From: CAWEBF01 sp963807235
Lineage (GTDB): Bacteria; Acidobacteriota; Vicinamibacteria; Vicinamibacterales; UBA2999
Assembly: GCA_963807235.1 (NCBI GenBank)
Contig: CAWEBF010000034.1
Location: forward strand, 62,001 to 126,000
Length of the DNA: 64,000 bases
Direction: 5' to 3'
The position numbers were made by a program, and so were the translations under genes. The notes under the pieces were generated by a model. That model did no database searches. It worked only from the letters and a program-made list of their open reading frames with translations, and was not told the origin of the DNA. Below, piece by piece: positions 34,870 to 45,231 of this stretch; the first letter of the stretch is position 1, and each line of letters opens with the position of its first letter.

Positions 34870-36135
34870 ATGCGCGTCTTCATCAGCTATGCGCACACGG
34901 AAATCGACCGGGCGCTCGCCAGGGTCGTTGCGACACGGCTGCGTGCCCTCAAGATCGACGTGTGGATGGACGAGTCGTCTCTGCCCGGCGGCCGCCATAC
35001 GCAGCAGGCCATCGAGGCCGCCGCGGCCACGTGCGGTCACGCGGTGTTCCTGGTGTCACGCTCGTGGCTCGAGCGGGCGTGGACGAACTGGGAGCTTGGG
35101 CTCTTCGTCGAGCGCACGGAGCCGGCCACCGTCGTGCCGGTCTGGCGCCGCCCTCGGCGCCAACTGAAACTGCCGCCTCAGCTCTATCAGCTCACGGGGC
35201 TCGACTGGCCGGAAGGGGACCACGACGTGGACGCCCGGTTCTGGCAGCTGCACTGCGCGCTCACCGACGCCGCGCCGGGGCCGGCCGACGCGTGGAGCCG
35301 CAGCGGCCGGGAGCTGACGCCAGCGGCGAGCCGGAGCCAGGAGCTGCCGCTCCCGCCAACGCAGGTGGTGCGCCCGTCGCTCAAGTGCGACCGCGCGCCG
35401 CAGTGGAAGACGGTGGACGATTCGGCCACGTCGGGAACCAGCGAGCTGATGTTGCTGCCGGGATCGGCCGGCCAGGGTCACGACCACTTCGTCGAGCGCG
35501 TCGAGCGTCTGCTGCGCGCCGATCCGCCGCGCTTGATTGCGCGTGTGGACTGGGGCGATCGACGCCGGCCCTCGAGCCTCGAGGAGTACCGCGACGCTCT
35601 CGCGCGCGCACTGGGCGTGCCGGCCGCGGATCTCGAAGCCGGGCTGGGCGAGCGGCTCGCCTACCAGAACCTGGTGCTCCTGCACCCCTGCATCCGCTCG
35701 CGTTTCATCGACGACCTGGTGGTGGACTACTACGCGAAGTGGCTGCCGGAGTGGATGGCCGCGGCGCGCCCGCGCATGAACCTCAAGTGCGTGCAGCCGA
35801 TTGAGTGGCCGCCCCAGAGCCTGCGCGACGTGGTGATGCGATGGGTGGGCGCCGGCGGCGCCTCCGACGGCAACGGCAAGCCGGAGGCCGACACGTTGCT
35901 GCGCCAGCTGCTCGACCGGGCCGGTCCGGTGCTGCGCGCCGTCCGCGTGTCCGAGCTGCACGACGTCTCGCGGCCCGAGCTCGACGAGTTCTGCCAGATC
36001 ATGGCGCTCAAGCCTCGCCAGATCTCGTGGCTGCTCGAGCGCATCGGCTCGCGCCGCGCGCGCACCGCCGGCGAGGTGTTCGAGGCCATCGACGACTACA
36101 TTCCCGAGGTTCCCGACGAGAGGAGCATTCAATGA
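34870..36135 (+). CDS. TIR-domain protein with inactive-STAND-like module
   Basis: A 421-residue protein. TIR domain (residues 1-~135): MRVFISYAHTEIDRALARVV, VDVW-type strand (IDVWMDESSLPGG), VFLVSRSWLERAW and the helix TNWELGLFVERT, whose glutamate sits where TIR NADases keep the catalytic acid. After a polar linker, residues ~195-330 resemble the inactive STAND group: LLPGSAGQGHDHFVERVERLL takes the P-loop position but lacks the GK[ST] signature, followed by LIARVDWGDR and a LHPCIRSRFIDDL strand-helix. The C-terminal ~90 residues are helical and unassigned. It overlaps the MoxR gene (ATGA). Likely role: effector that degrades NAD or signals when the partner ATPase complex is triggered; this is inferred from family context. 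Confidence 0.8.
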   Translation: MRVFISYAHTEIDRALARVVATRLRALKIDVWMDESSLPGGRHTQQAIEAAAATCGHAVFLVSRSWLERAWTNWELGLFVERTEPATVVPVWRRPRRQLKLPPQLYQLTGLDWPEGDHDVDARFWQLHCALTDAAPGPADAWSRSGRELTPAASRSQELPLPPTQVVRPSLKCDRAPQWKTVDDSATSGTSELMLLPGSAGQGHDHFVERVERLLRADPPRLIARVDWGDRRRPSSLEEYRDALARALGVPAADLEAGLGERLAYQNLVLLHPCIRSRFIDDLVVDYYAKWLPEWMAAARPRMNLKCVQPIEWPPQSLRDVVMRWVGAGGASDGNGKPEADTLLRQLLDRAGPVLRAVRVSELHDVSRPELDEFCQIMALKPRQISWLLERIGSRRARTAGEVFEAIDDYIPEVPDERSIQ

Positions 36136-37022
36136 GCCAGGGTTCGAGCTGGATGGCCTATGCCGGCGACGGCCGCACGCCCGACGGCGCGCCGACGGAC
36201 GCGCGCGGCGAACGCGGCCGCTATCTGGCCGACCCACAGCTCGTCGTGGCCGTGAACACCGCGCTTGCCGTGGAGCAGCCGCTGCTCGTCACCGGCGAGG
36301 CGGGCACCGGCAAGACGATGCTGGCGTGGTCCGTGGCATCCGAGCTGGGGCTCGGCCCCGTGCTCTCGTTTCACACGCGCAGCGACCATCGCGCGGCCGA
36401 CACGCTGTACGACGTGGACCACCTGCTTCGCTTCTACCACGCGCAGCAAAGCGACCGGCGCGCCGAGGATGTCGCCTCCTACATCCGCTGGCACGCCCTC
36501 GGCGAAGCGATCCGATCGCCCAGCCGGCGGCTGGTACTGATCGACGAGGTCGACAAGGCGCCGCGCGATTTTCCGAACGATCTGCTGGACGAGATCGACC
36601 GCATGGAATTTCGCGTGCCCGAGCTCGGCGTCTCGTACCGGGCCGCGCACCGGCCGGTCGTGATCATCACGAGCAACAGCGAACGCCAGCTGCCGGACCC
36701 GTTCCTGCGCCGCTGCGTGTACCACCGGATCGAGTTTCCCGCCGCCGGCCGGCTGCAGGCGATTCTCGAAGAACGGCTGGGACACTTGAATCTCGGCGAC
36801 AGGTTGTTGTCGGTGGCTGCCAGGAAGTTCCAGGAGATCCGCGCCGTGGCCGGGTGGGACAAGAAGCCGTCCACCGCCGAGTTGCTGGCGTGGGTCCGTG
36901 TGCTGCACGCGGCCGGCATCGACGCGTCGTCGCTCGAGCGTCTTCCGCTGGGTGAGGTGCCGTTCCAAGGCGCACTGGCGAAGAGCGAGCAGGACGCCGC
37001 GCTCCTGGCCCGTTCCCGATAA
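36132..37022 (+). CDS. MoxR-type AAA+ ATPase of the TIR cassette
   Basis: A 296-residue AAA+ protein. Walker A is VTGEAGTGKTMLA (near residue 53), Walker B is RLVLIDEVDKAPRDFPNDLLDEID, sensor 1 is VVIITSNSERQLPDPFLRRC, with a candidate arginine finger in that last run, and a lid region follows (FPAAGRLQAILEERLGHL). FHTRSDHRAADTLYDVDHLLRFY is the insertion typical of the MoxR group that partners vWA-like proteins. It should form a ring that remodels the partner encoded next to it. ATGA overlap with the TIR gene and 8 bp to the next gene argue for fixed stoichiometry. Confidence 0.88.
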   Translation: MSQGSSWMAYAGDGRTPDGAPTDARGERGRYLADPQLVVAVNTALAVEQPLLVTGEAGTGKTMLAWSVASELGLGPVLSFHTRSDHRAADTLYDVDHLLRFYHAQQSDRRAEDVASYIRWHALGEAIRSPSRRLVLIDEVDKAPRDFPNDLLDEIDRMEFRVPELGVSYRAAHRPVVIITSNSERQLPDPFLRRCVYHRIEFPAAGRLQAILEERLGHLNLGDRLLSVAARKFQEIRAVAGWDKKPSTAELLAWVRVLHAAGIDASSLERLPLGEVPFQGALAKSEQDAALLARSR

Positions 37023-37030
37023 CCGCCTCC

Positions 37031-39496
37031 GTGCACCGCCCGCTACCCTTCGACGCGTTCCTCGACGCCCTGCGCGGGCGCGGCTTCGCTGTCGGCCTTC
37101 ACGAGCACATGGCACTCGCCAGGCTCCTCTCGCGCTGGGAGGAGGTGGACCCGAGAGTGCTGGGCGCCTCGATTGCGGCGCTCGTCGCGCGATCGGACGA
37201 AGAAGTACAGACCGCGCGACGGCTCTTCGAGGAGCTGTACGTGCAGGCAACCATCGACGAAAAACCGCCGGCCCCACCGGTGCCGGCCGTCAGCGCCGCT
37301 CGCGCTGCATGGTGGTGGCCCCCGGCGGCCGCCGTGGCCGCGTCCGGCCTGCTGCTTGCCATCGCCGTGGCGGCCGGCTACTACATCGCGCCGTCGCCGG
37401 CCGTCGCGCCTGTGTATGAAGTACCACCGGCGGCGACCAGCGTGCCGGACGCGCCCGTGGAGGCGCCCCCTCCAACACCGCCGCCCCTGCCCGACCCTCC
37501 CGCCCGGCGTGCGACCGGGGCCGTGTGGCAGACGGGCGCGGCGCTCTTCCTGATTGCGTTGGCCGGAGCCTGGGGCCTCGACCGGCGCCGCGCCCACCGC
37601 GGGTGGCGGCAGGACTCATGGAGGCGCGCCCTCGGAGCCCTGCCGGGACCGTATCACCTCGACCTGCACGTCCGGGGACTCGAGGCCCGCCTGCCGCGAG
37701 CTGACATCGAGGATGCGGCGGCGATCCTCGGGAGGATCTACCGGGCCGACGAGCGGACGCGCGAGCTGGATCCGGGAGCAAGCCTGCGCGAGACGCTCCG
37801 CCGCGGGCTGCTGCCTACACTGGTGTTCCGGCGCGTGCGCACGGCGCGCCCGATTGTCGTCCTCCAGGACGTCGGTCTCGACATGGCGCCCTGGCGGGCC
37901 AAGGTGGAGCGGCTGCTCAGCGACCTCCGGCGTCAGGGCGTGGTGCTGGAGCGGTGGTACTTCAGCGGCGATCCGCGGCGCGTGTCGGCCCAGGCCGTGG
38001 GAGCGCAGGTGCCGCTCGCGCACGTGATCGGTCTTCGACCCGATTCTCCTGTGCTCGTCGTCAGCGCTGGAGGCGGACTGGCCGCGCTCGGGGACGATCA
38101 CGACTGGCTGCGTCCTTTCGAGGAGTGCGAGCGTCGTGCGTGGCTGACGCCGGTGACGGACGAACGCCTCTGGCCCGCGATTCTCCGCGCGCCGGCCGTG
38201 AGTGCGTGGCCCATGTCCAGGGAGGGACTGACGGGAGCCGCGCGGGCGCTCGCCGGACAGGAAACCGCCGACCCGGTGCGAGTCGGCATCCTCGCTGAGG
38301 GACACGTCTACGCCGACGACGTCGAGCGGCTGCAGCGGCTCGCGAGCCTGGTGCCCCATCCGACCCCCGAGTTCCTCGAGTGGCTGCGGCAGCGCTTCGC
38401 GCCGGACGTGCCCGACGCCGCCGTGGCGCACGTGGTGCACGCAGCGGGTGCGAGCGGCCTCCCCGAGGTGCGACTGTCCACGGACGACGTCGTGCGTCTG
38501 GCGGCCGCGACGCGCGCGGAGACTCCGGAGCTCGAACGCGCCGTGCGGCAGGCGATTGTCGAGGCCTTGCGCGGCTCGGAGCCGGCGCCGGACTCCGCCG
38601 CGCATCTGCGGTGGCGTCTTGCGGTGGCCCTGCAAGAGGCGCATCTGGCCGCGTTGGGACAGGGCGACGCGGCGGGACCACGGGCCGCGCTGCGAGAGCT
38701 GGCGGCGGGACCGCTGTGGGAAGAGGTTCAGCACGCGATGGCGTTCGTGCCTCCGGACGACGCCGCGCGTGTGCGCGATTCGGGTCCTCCTACCGGCGTG
38801 CCCGAGTTGGGCTGGGCCCCACGTCCGCGAGTCAGACCTGGCATCCGTCAATTGGTCCTCGCCTCGGCGGCGGCCGGCGTGGTCCTGCTCGTCTCCTGGC
38901 AGTCGGGGGCATTTCCGACGATTGCGTTCGCGCGCGTGGAGAACGCCTACGACCTGCGTCTTGGACCTGCCGCGCCGGGCGATTCGATCGCGCTCGAGCT
39001 GCGCGCGATGCAGCCGAGCGAGCCCGCTGTCGTGGACCTCTATCGAGACGGCGCCCTGGCGAGGAGCGGCGTGGCCATCCCGAGCGGCGACGCGGCCCGA
39101 ATCGACGTCGCCGGAGGCGCCGGCAGCACCTATCAGGCCCAGGCGGTCCGGCCCGACGGCAACGTGTCCCAGAGCAATCCATTGTGGGTGCCCGATGCGG
39201 ACCGCGTGGTCGTCGTGATCGACGCACAGCCGTGGGCACGGCTCACGATCTCGGGACCGCTTGCACCGTCAGGAACAGCGGGAGCGCAGGTGGTGGCGGG
39301 GGAGGCCACCCCCCTGCGCGTGGCGCTGCGGCCGGGCCGCTACCGCGTGGATCTCGAGAACGGCGGCGTGACAGATCCGCTGCAGCGGGAGATCGCCGTC
39401 GCGGCCGGCAATCCCGGACAGCGCTTCGTGTTCCCCATGCCCGGCTTCGATCCGGCGGCGGCCGCGGCCGCCGGATCCCCAGCCACGGCCCGATAG
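37031..39496 (+). CDS. SAV_2336-like / degenerate vWA membrane protein of the TIR cassette
   Basis: An 821-residue protein starting at a GTG. Residues 1-80 (FDAFLDALRGRGFAVGLHEH, then SRWEEVDPRVLGASIAALVA) match the N-terminal helical domain of SAV_2336-type proteins. Two membrane segments lie near 95-117 and 165-185, separated by a proline-rich loop. Residues ~195-385 look like a vWA fold that lost its MIDAS: PIVVLQDVGLDMAPWR stands where DxSxS is expected; PVLVVSAGGGLAALGDDHDWL and RRAWLTPVTDERLWPAIL follow. A helical region (~385-590), a third membrane segment (~606-623) and a C-terminal beta-rich region complete it. The partner MoxR ATPase is directly upstream. Probable regulator or adaptor of the system. 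Confidence 0.7.
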   Translation: MHRPLPFDAFLDALRGRGFAVGLHEHMALARLLSRWEEVDPRVLGASIAALVARSDEEVQTARRLFEELYVQATIDEKPPAPPVPAVSAARAAWWWPPAAAVAASGLLLAIAVAAGYYIAPSPAVAPVYEVPPAATSVPDAPVEAPPPTPPPLPDPPARRATGAVWQTGAALFLIALAGAWGLDRRRAHRGWRQDSWRRALGALPGPYHLDLHVRGLEARLPRADIEDAAAILGRIYRADERTRELDPGASLRETLRRGLLPTLVFRRVRTARPIVVLQDVGLDMAPWRAKVERLLSDLRRQGVVLERWYFSGDPRRVSAQAVGAQVPLAHVIGLRPDSPVLVVSAGGGLAALGDDHDWLRPFEECERRAWLTPVTDERLWPAILRAPAVSAWPMSREGLTGAARALAGQETADPVRVGILAEGHVYADDVERLQRLASLVPHPTPEFLEWLRQRFAPDVPDAAVAHVVHAAGASGLPEVRLSTDDVVRLAAATRAETPELERAVRQAIVEALRGSEPAPDSAAHLRWRLAVALQEAHLAALGQGDAAGPRAALRELAAGPLWEEVQHAMAFVPPDDAARVRDSGPPTGVPELGWAPRPRVRPGIRQLVLASAAAGVVLLVSWQSGAFPTIAFARVENAYDLRLGPAAPGDSIALELRAMQPSEPAVVDLYRDGALARSGVAIPSGDAARIDVAGGAGSTYQAQAVRPDGNVSQSNPLWVPDADRVVVVIDAQPWARLTISGPLAPSGTAGAQVVAGEATPLRVALRPGRYRVDLENGGVTDPLQREIAVAAGNPGQRFVFPMPGFDPAAAAAAGSPATAR

Positions 39497-39506
39497 GTCC
39501 GGCTCC

Positions 39507-40316
39507 TCAGAAGGCGTAGCCGCAGGTCATGTTCGGGAAGACCCGAACGTTGTTGTTGGTCACCGGCTGGCCAGAGATCCCCCGCTCATCGGAGACAGTG
39601 AGCGTGACCACCATCTGCAGGAATTGCGTGCCGCCCTGATTCTGAACCGGGTGCCCCCGGAAGAAGTTGCAGCCTGTTTCTGGCCGGGTGATCGCCTCGC
39701 TGCTGGTGTTCGATCCCGAGCTCGAACCAACGAAGTAATCCCACTTCCACGAACGTACTGGACCCGTGGAGTTCGTGCCGTTGAACGTGCAGTCGATGGT
39801 GTTGCCGCCGTTGGACAGCGCGCACGCGTTGTTGCCGCGGCTGGCGGACACCACGCTGAACACGCCGACAAGCGGCGCCGTGGTCACCGCGAGTGTCGCC
39901 GTGCGGCTGACGCCGCTGAAGGACGCTGTGATCGTCGCGCTCTGTTGTTGAGTGACGGTCGTCGTGGTGATTGAGAACGTCGCGCTGGTCGCGCCGGAAG
40001 CCACCGTCACCGTGGCAGGCACGACCGCGTTGACCTGACTGCTCGTGAGGTTCACCACCACGCCGGCCGCCCCGGCTGGCGCGGTCAGCGTCACCGTACC
40101 TTGCACCGCGTTGCCGCCCGCGACCGACGAGGACGCCAGCGTCACCGATGTGAGTGCGGGCGTCGGTGTTGGTGTTGGCGTGGGGGTCGGGGTGGGTGTC
40201 GGCGTTGGCTGCGGCGTGGCCTGCGGCGAGGAACTTCCGCCACACCCGATTGCCAGCCCAATCGCCGTTGCCAGCAGAAAGCTCCCGAGATACATGCGCG
40301 AGTTCTTCGTTCCCAC
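39507..40316 (-). CDS. Surface lipoprotein with TP-repeat linker and Ig-like domain
   Basis: A 269-residue protein starting at a GTG with a strong GGGAGGG ribosome site. The signal peptide ends in a lipobox (FLLATAIGLAIGCGGS). A threonine-proline repeat linker (about ten TP pairs, residues ~38-54) follows, then an Ig-like domain (VTLASSSVAGGNAVQGTVTL) and a PKD-like region (SWKWDYFVGSS and MVVTLTVSDERG). Four cysteines in the C-terminal half could pair. It is probably exposed at the cell surface or in the envelope; ligand unknown. It converges on the TIR cassette with 10 bp between. Confidence 0.72.
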   Translation of the reverse strand: MGTKNSRMYLGSFLLATAIGLAIGCGGSSSPQATPQPTPTPTPTPTPTPTPTPALTSVTLASSSVAGGNAVQGTVTLTAPAGAAGVVVNLTSSQVNAVVPATVTVASGATSATFSITTTTVTQQQSATITASFSGVSRTATLAVTTAPLVGVFSVVSASRGNNACALSNGGNTIDCTFNGTNSTGPVRSWKWDYFVGSSSGSNTSSEAITRPETGCNFFRGHPVQNQGGTQFLQMVVTLTVSDERGISGQPVTNNNVRVFPNMTCGYAF

Positions 40317-40353
40317 GGCTCCCTCCCGATTCAACGTTCCGTAACAACGGCTC

Positions 40354-41690
40354 CTACCTGACCACCACCGATACCGACCAGACGCGCGTGCGCGACGACA
40401 CGTCGATGGCGGCGTTCGCTTCGACGCGTGGACTCAGCGAGAAGCCGACGCCGCCCGACACATGCGTGAGGTCAAGGCCCTGCGACAAGGCGGTGGCAAC
40501 CCGCTCGTCGAACGCGCGGTCGAGCAGATCAACGTTCGACGTGCGCGGTGTGAACTTCACGGTGTGGTCGGGATCCCGCCAGATCCCAAAACGCAGTTTG
40601 GGTGCGAAGTAGTTCAGCGTCGGCAGGTACTGCACGCCGACGTGCACCTCCGTCCTGTCGCGGACGAAGAAGTTCTCGGTGAGGTTCACCGCGAGTGCCT
40701 GGTCGGTGACGAAGTCGTCTATCAGCCGCGCGTAGTTGATTCGAGTGATCTCGGCGGCCACGACAAGCATCGTCGGATCGCTGAGCGGGCGCACCGACCC
40801 GCCGACGGCAAAGGTGTGCGGCACGCGAAACTGGTTCGAACGCTCCGGGTCGTTTCCGTCCTTCGTCTGGAACGTGAACGACGGCCCATGCCGGTACATC
40901 GCGCCGCCCCTGACGCGGCCGGTCAGCCCAACCAGAACACCAACGGTCGGCGCGAAGGACGTGTCCTCGCCCCTCTGCGTCGAGAGACCAAATTCAGTGG
41001 TGAGGATCGGCGGACCGAGAAAGCCGTCCACATCGAAGCGCCGGAACTGCGAGTCGAGATCGAAGCGGTAGGCCGTCACGCCGAGCCCGACCGACACCTG
41101 CTGGTGCAGGCGCATGGCCGCGGTGGCGCCGTACCCGGTAATGCTGACCTGGCGCAGGCCCGACTGCGGGCTGTCGCGCCGCGACGTGAACTCTCCCGGC
41201 AGCCGGTAGAAAGTGCCGTTCGACAGGAACTCCTGATCCACGCGCGCCAGCTCGTGCCGGAACCCCGCCACTCGCCAACGGCTCGTTGGCCGCGGCACGT
41301 AGACGAACGACGCCAGCGCCGGGCCGAAGTGCGAGCTCACGCTCGTACCAAAGAACGGCCCCTGGACCGTGTCGGTGCCCTCGTTGGTGATGGTGCCCGA
41401 CAGCCGGCCGCGCTCGAGGAACGGCGTCTCGACGCGGGAGTTCCTGGCTTCGAGCGCTCCTTCTGATCGTGAGATCAGGATCAGGCCGGCAGGGTTGGTG
41501 AACGTGGCCGTGGAGTCGTCGGCCAGGCCCACGAACGCGCCCCCCGTGGCCAGGCTCTTCGCGCCGGGGTTGATGAAGTCGAACTGCAATGGAATCGCCA
41601 GGCTCGTCTGCGCGAGCGCCACGTGTCCGCGGCGGCCGCGAGAACAACGAGCGCCGACAAGAGCGCGACACACCCCGCCCGCAGCGTCAC
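40354..41690 (-). CDS. FadL/OmpP1-like outer-membrane protein, frameshifted behind the signal peptide
   Basis: The long downstream frame encodes an outer-membrane barrel. ALAQTSLAIPLQFDFINPGAKSLATGGAFVGLADDSTATFTNPAGL is the conserved N-terminal hatch of FadL-type transporters, followed by alternating beta-strands to the end (RTRVWSVSVVVR). The signal peptide (GTG at 41690: MTLRAGCVALLSALVVLAAAA) is in another frame, so a net one-base loss near 41620 must be corrected. The GTG overlaps the stop of the upstream TPR gene (GTGA). FadL proteins import hydrophobic compounds; the substrate here is unknown. Confidence 0.78.
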
Positions 41691-42887
41691 TGCTGGACTC
41701 CGAGCGCTGCCCAGATCCGCGGCGAGATGAGACGCCGGTCCGCTGCGAACCGCTCAATCGATCCCGCGCGTGACAGGAGTTGGCGCGCTGCCACCAGCTC
41801 CGCGCGATCCCGATCGCCTGTGAGCACCTGCGCGGTCATCGTGGACGCCAGGAAGAGCCACGCGCGGGGAGTGGGCGCCGGGGCGCCCTTGCCGTTCGAG
41901 GTGACGATCGTCTCGAGGATCCGTCCGGCGGTGTTGTAGTCGCCGGCGAAAAACGCGGCCACGGCATCGGTCTCCGTTGCCGCGCGGCGGCCGCCGGCGC
42001 GGAAAGCACCATGTCCACGCGGGTCCCCGCCTTAACCAGTGAACCCGGGGCAGGCCTCTGGCAACGAGGTGCCGGGGGCCAGCGCCGAAGCCTTCGAGCG
42101 ATCGTCGTTCCGATCACGAGCCGTGACCGGGCCAGCAGCGCGCGAGCATTCGACTGCAGGATGATTGAGCAGACTGGGGGACACCCACTTCGGTGGGAGC
42201 GGGACCAGGGTTCGCCGCGGGCGCGGCGGCGTTCTGCGCACCCCGCCCCGGCGCCGCCGTCTGCACGGTGGGATCTGGTCCCTTCGCCACTGTGGCCTCG
42301 GGCGCCGCGTTCGCTGCGGTCTCCGCGGGCCCCTGCACCGGCGATTGAACAGGCGATTGCGCCAGGGTTTGAACCGGCGTGGCGCCGGCGCCAGCCGGTG
42401 GCGCCGCCGGGGCGTTGGCGGCCGTCTGCGTCGTCGGCGTGCTGGGCGTCCCACGCGCAGCCAACGCACCGGTTCTGGCGCGCGTCGACTGCGCCTGGAA
42501 GTTTTGAAACGGGCGATCACCCTGCACCACGAGTTTCTGATCGGTCACGCGCTGGAATGCTGCCTCTGCTTCCGTAAAACGTCCGAGCTCGGTATATGCA
42601 ACACCCAGGTAGTAGTCGGGGATGTAGGCGTCCACGCGGTCGCCGTAGAAGGCCACGCGCCGGGCCTGCTGGCCGCGGGCGGCTTTTGCCGCCAGAAGGC
42701 TGTCGACTGCCTGCTGCCAGCGCCGTTGCTGGATGTGGTTGAGGCCTTCGTCGTAGGCCTCGTACCACTGACGGGTGTTGCGCTGCTGAGCGGGGTTCTG
42801 GGCCGAGCTTTGCGCGAGCGCGAAATGATGAGCTAACAGCGTGAGCGCCGCCCCGCAGAGAATGCGGCCGATGCGCGACGCTCGCAC
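41687..42887 (-). CDS. Exported TPR-like protein, multiply frameshifted
   Basis: The GTG at 42887 begins a signal peptide (ILCGAALTLLAHHFALAQ). Tetratricopeptide-like helices follow (TRQWYEAYDEGLNHIQQRRWQQAVDSLLAAK and DYYLGVAYTELGRFTEAEAAFQRV), then an alanine- and proline-rich linker. Past about 42180 the sequence continues only by changing frame: ARALLARSRLVIG, then KAGTRVDMVLSAPAAA, and finally ETDAVAAFFAGDYNTAGRILETIVTSNG to the stop at 41687 (RIWAALGVQQ). At least two or three indels are needed. The gene may be a pseudogene, or the assembly is poor here. It is coupled to the FadL-like gene. Confidence 0.62.
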
Positions 42888-42948
42888 GCGAGCAATCTAC
42901 ATCAATCGCGCAGCATCGCGACGGCCGGTGTGCAATACGGTCGAGGTG

Positions 42949-43364
42949 TCAGGGCAGCGGTTTCAGATCCGGCTCGACCCACTCCGCGCGGGCGCGCGCC
43001 GACATCAGAGCGTCGCGAGAGTAGTAGCGCAACAGCGCGTCGCGTTCGCCCTCAGGTCCGCCGAGGATCCGCGCGATCCGATCTGGCAAGGTGCCGGCCG
43101 CGCTCGCGAACACGCTGGCAATCAGGCGCACGTACGCGCGCGTGATCGTCTCGTGGTAACCGCCCGAGTCTGAGTTGACGGTCCCGTGGCTGTCGTTGAG
43201 CGCGCGGATTCCGCTGCGCAGGCGCGTGAGCGCCTCATCGGGCCCGTATCGATTGACGTGCCACGCGCCCACCGCGAGATGCGCCTGATGCGTCCACTCC
43301 GCCTTCGGCAAAGTACAGGAAGGAAACGCCCGACAAGAGCATCGAGGTCGGTCGTATCCACCAT
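42949..43364 (-). CDS. Conserved hypothetical protein, frameshifted near its start
   Basis: The ATG at 43364 begins MVDTTDLDALVGRFL. The frame must then shift near 43318 to reach CTLPKAEWTHQAHLAVGAWHVNRYGPDEALTRLRSGIRALNDSHG, a recognisable conserved block of an uncharacterised helical family, continuing to EWVEPDLKPLP. Total length would be about 138 residues. As assembled, the first part is in frame with glnS through a heptamer array. Function unknown. Confidence 0.6.
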
Positions 43365-45117
<1,753 letters not shown>

Positions 45118-45142
45118 GAACCAGTGATTTTACCTGTTACAG

Positions 45143-45217
45143 GCTAGCGAGGCTTCGCGCGTGACCCCGAGAGCTTCGCCTCGCTAGCGCAGTGTCTTTT
45201 GGCCCCGCTTCGCGGGG
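45143..45217. repeat. Dispersed hairpin element (REP-like) copy 2
   Basis: An 11-bp stem (GCTAGCGAGGC, 45143-45153, with GCCTCGCTAGC, 45178-45188) is followed by GCAGTGTCTTTTGG and then CCCCGC-TTC-GCGGGG (45203-45217). It lies between the rmuC stop and the glnS start. The order of hairpin, CAGTGTCT and second hairpin is the same as at 4682-4732. Confidence 0.7.
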
Positions 45218-45231
45218 CGGGAAAACTTGAT

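Noticed and set aside
40160..40215. Period-6 GGTGTT/GGGGTC run as another tandem array of the heptamer system
   Set aside because: It is a hexamer run encoding the Thr-Pro linker of a lipoprotein, explained by protein-level selection.
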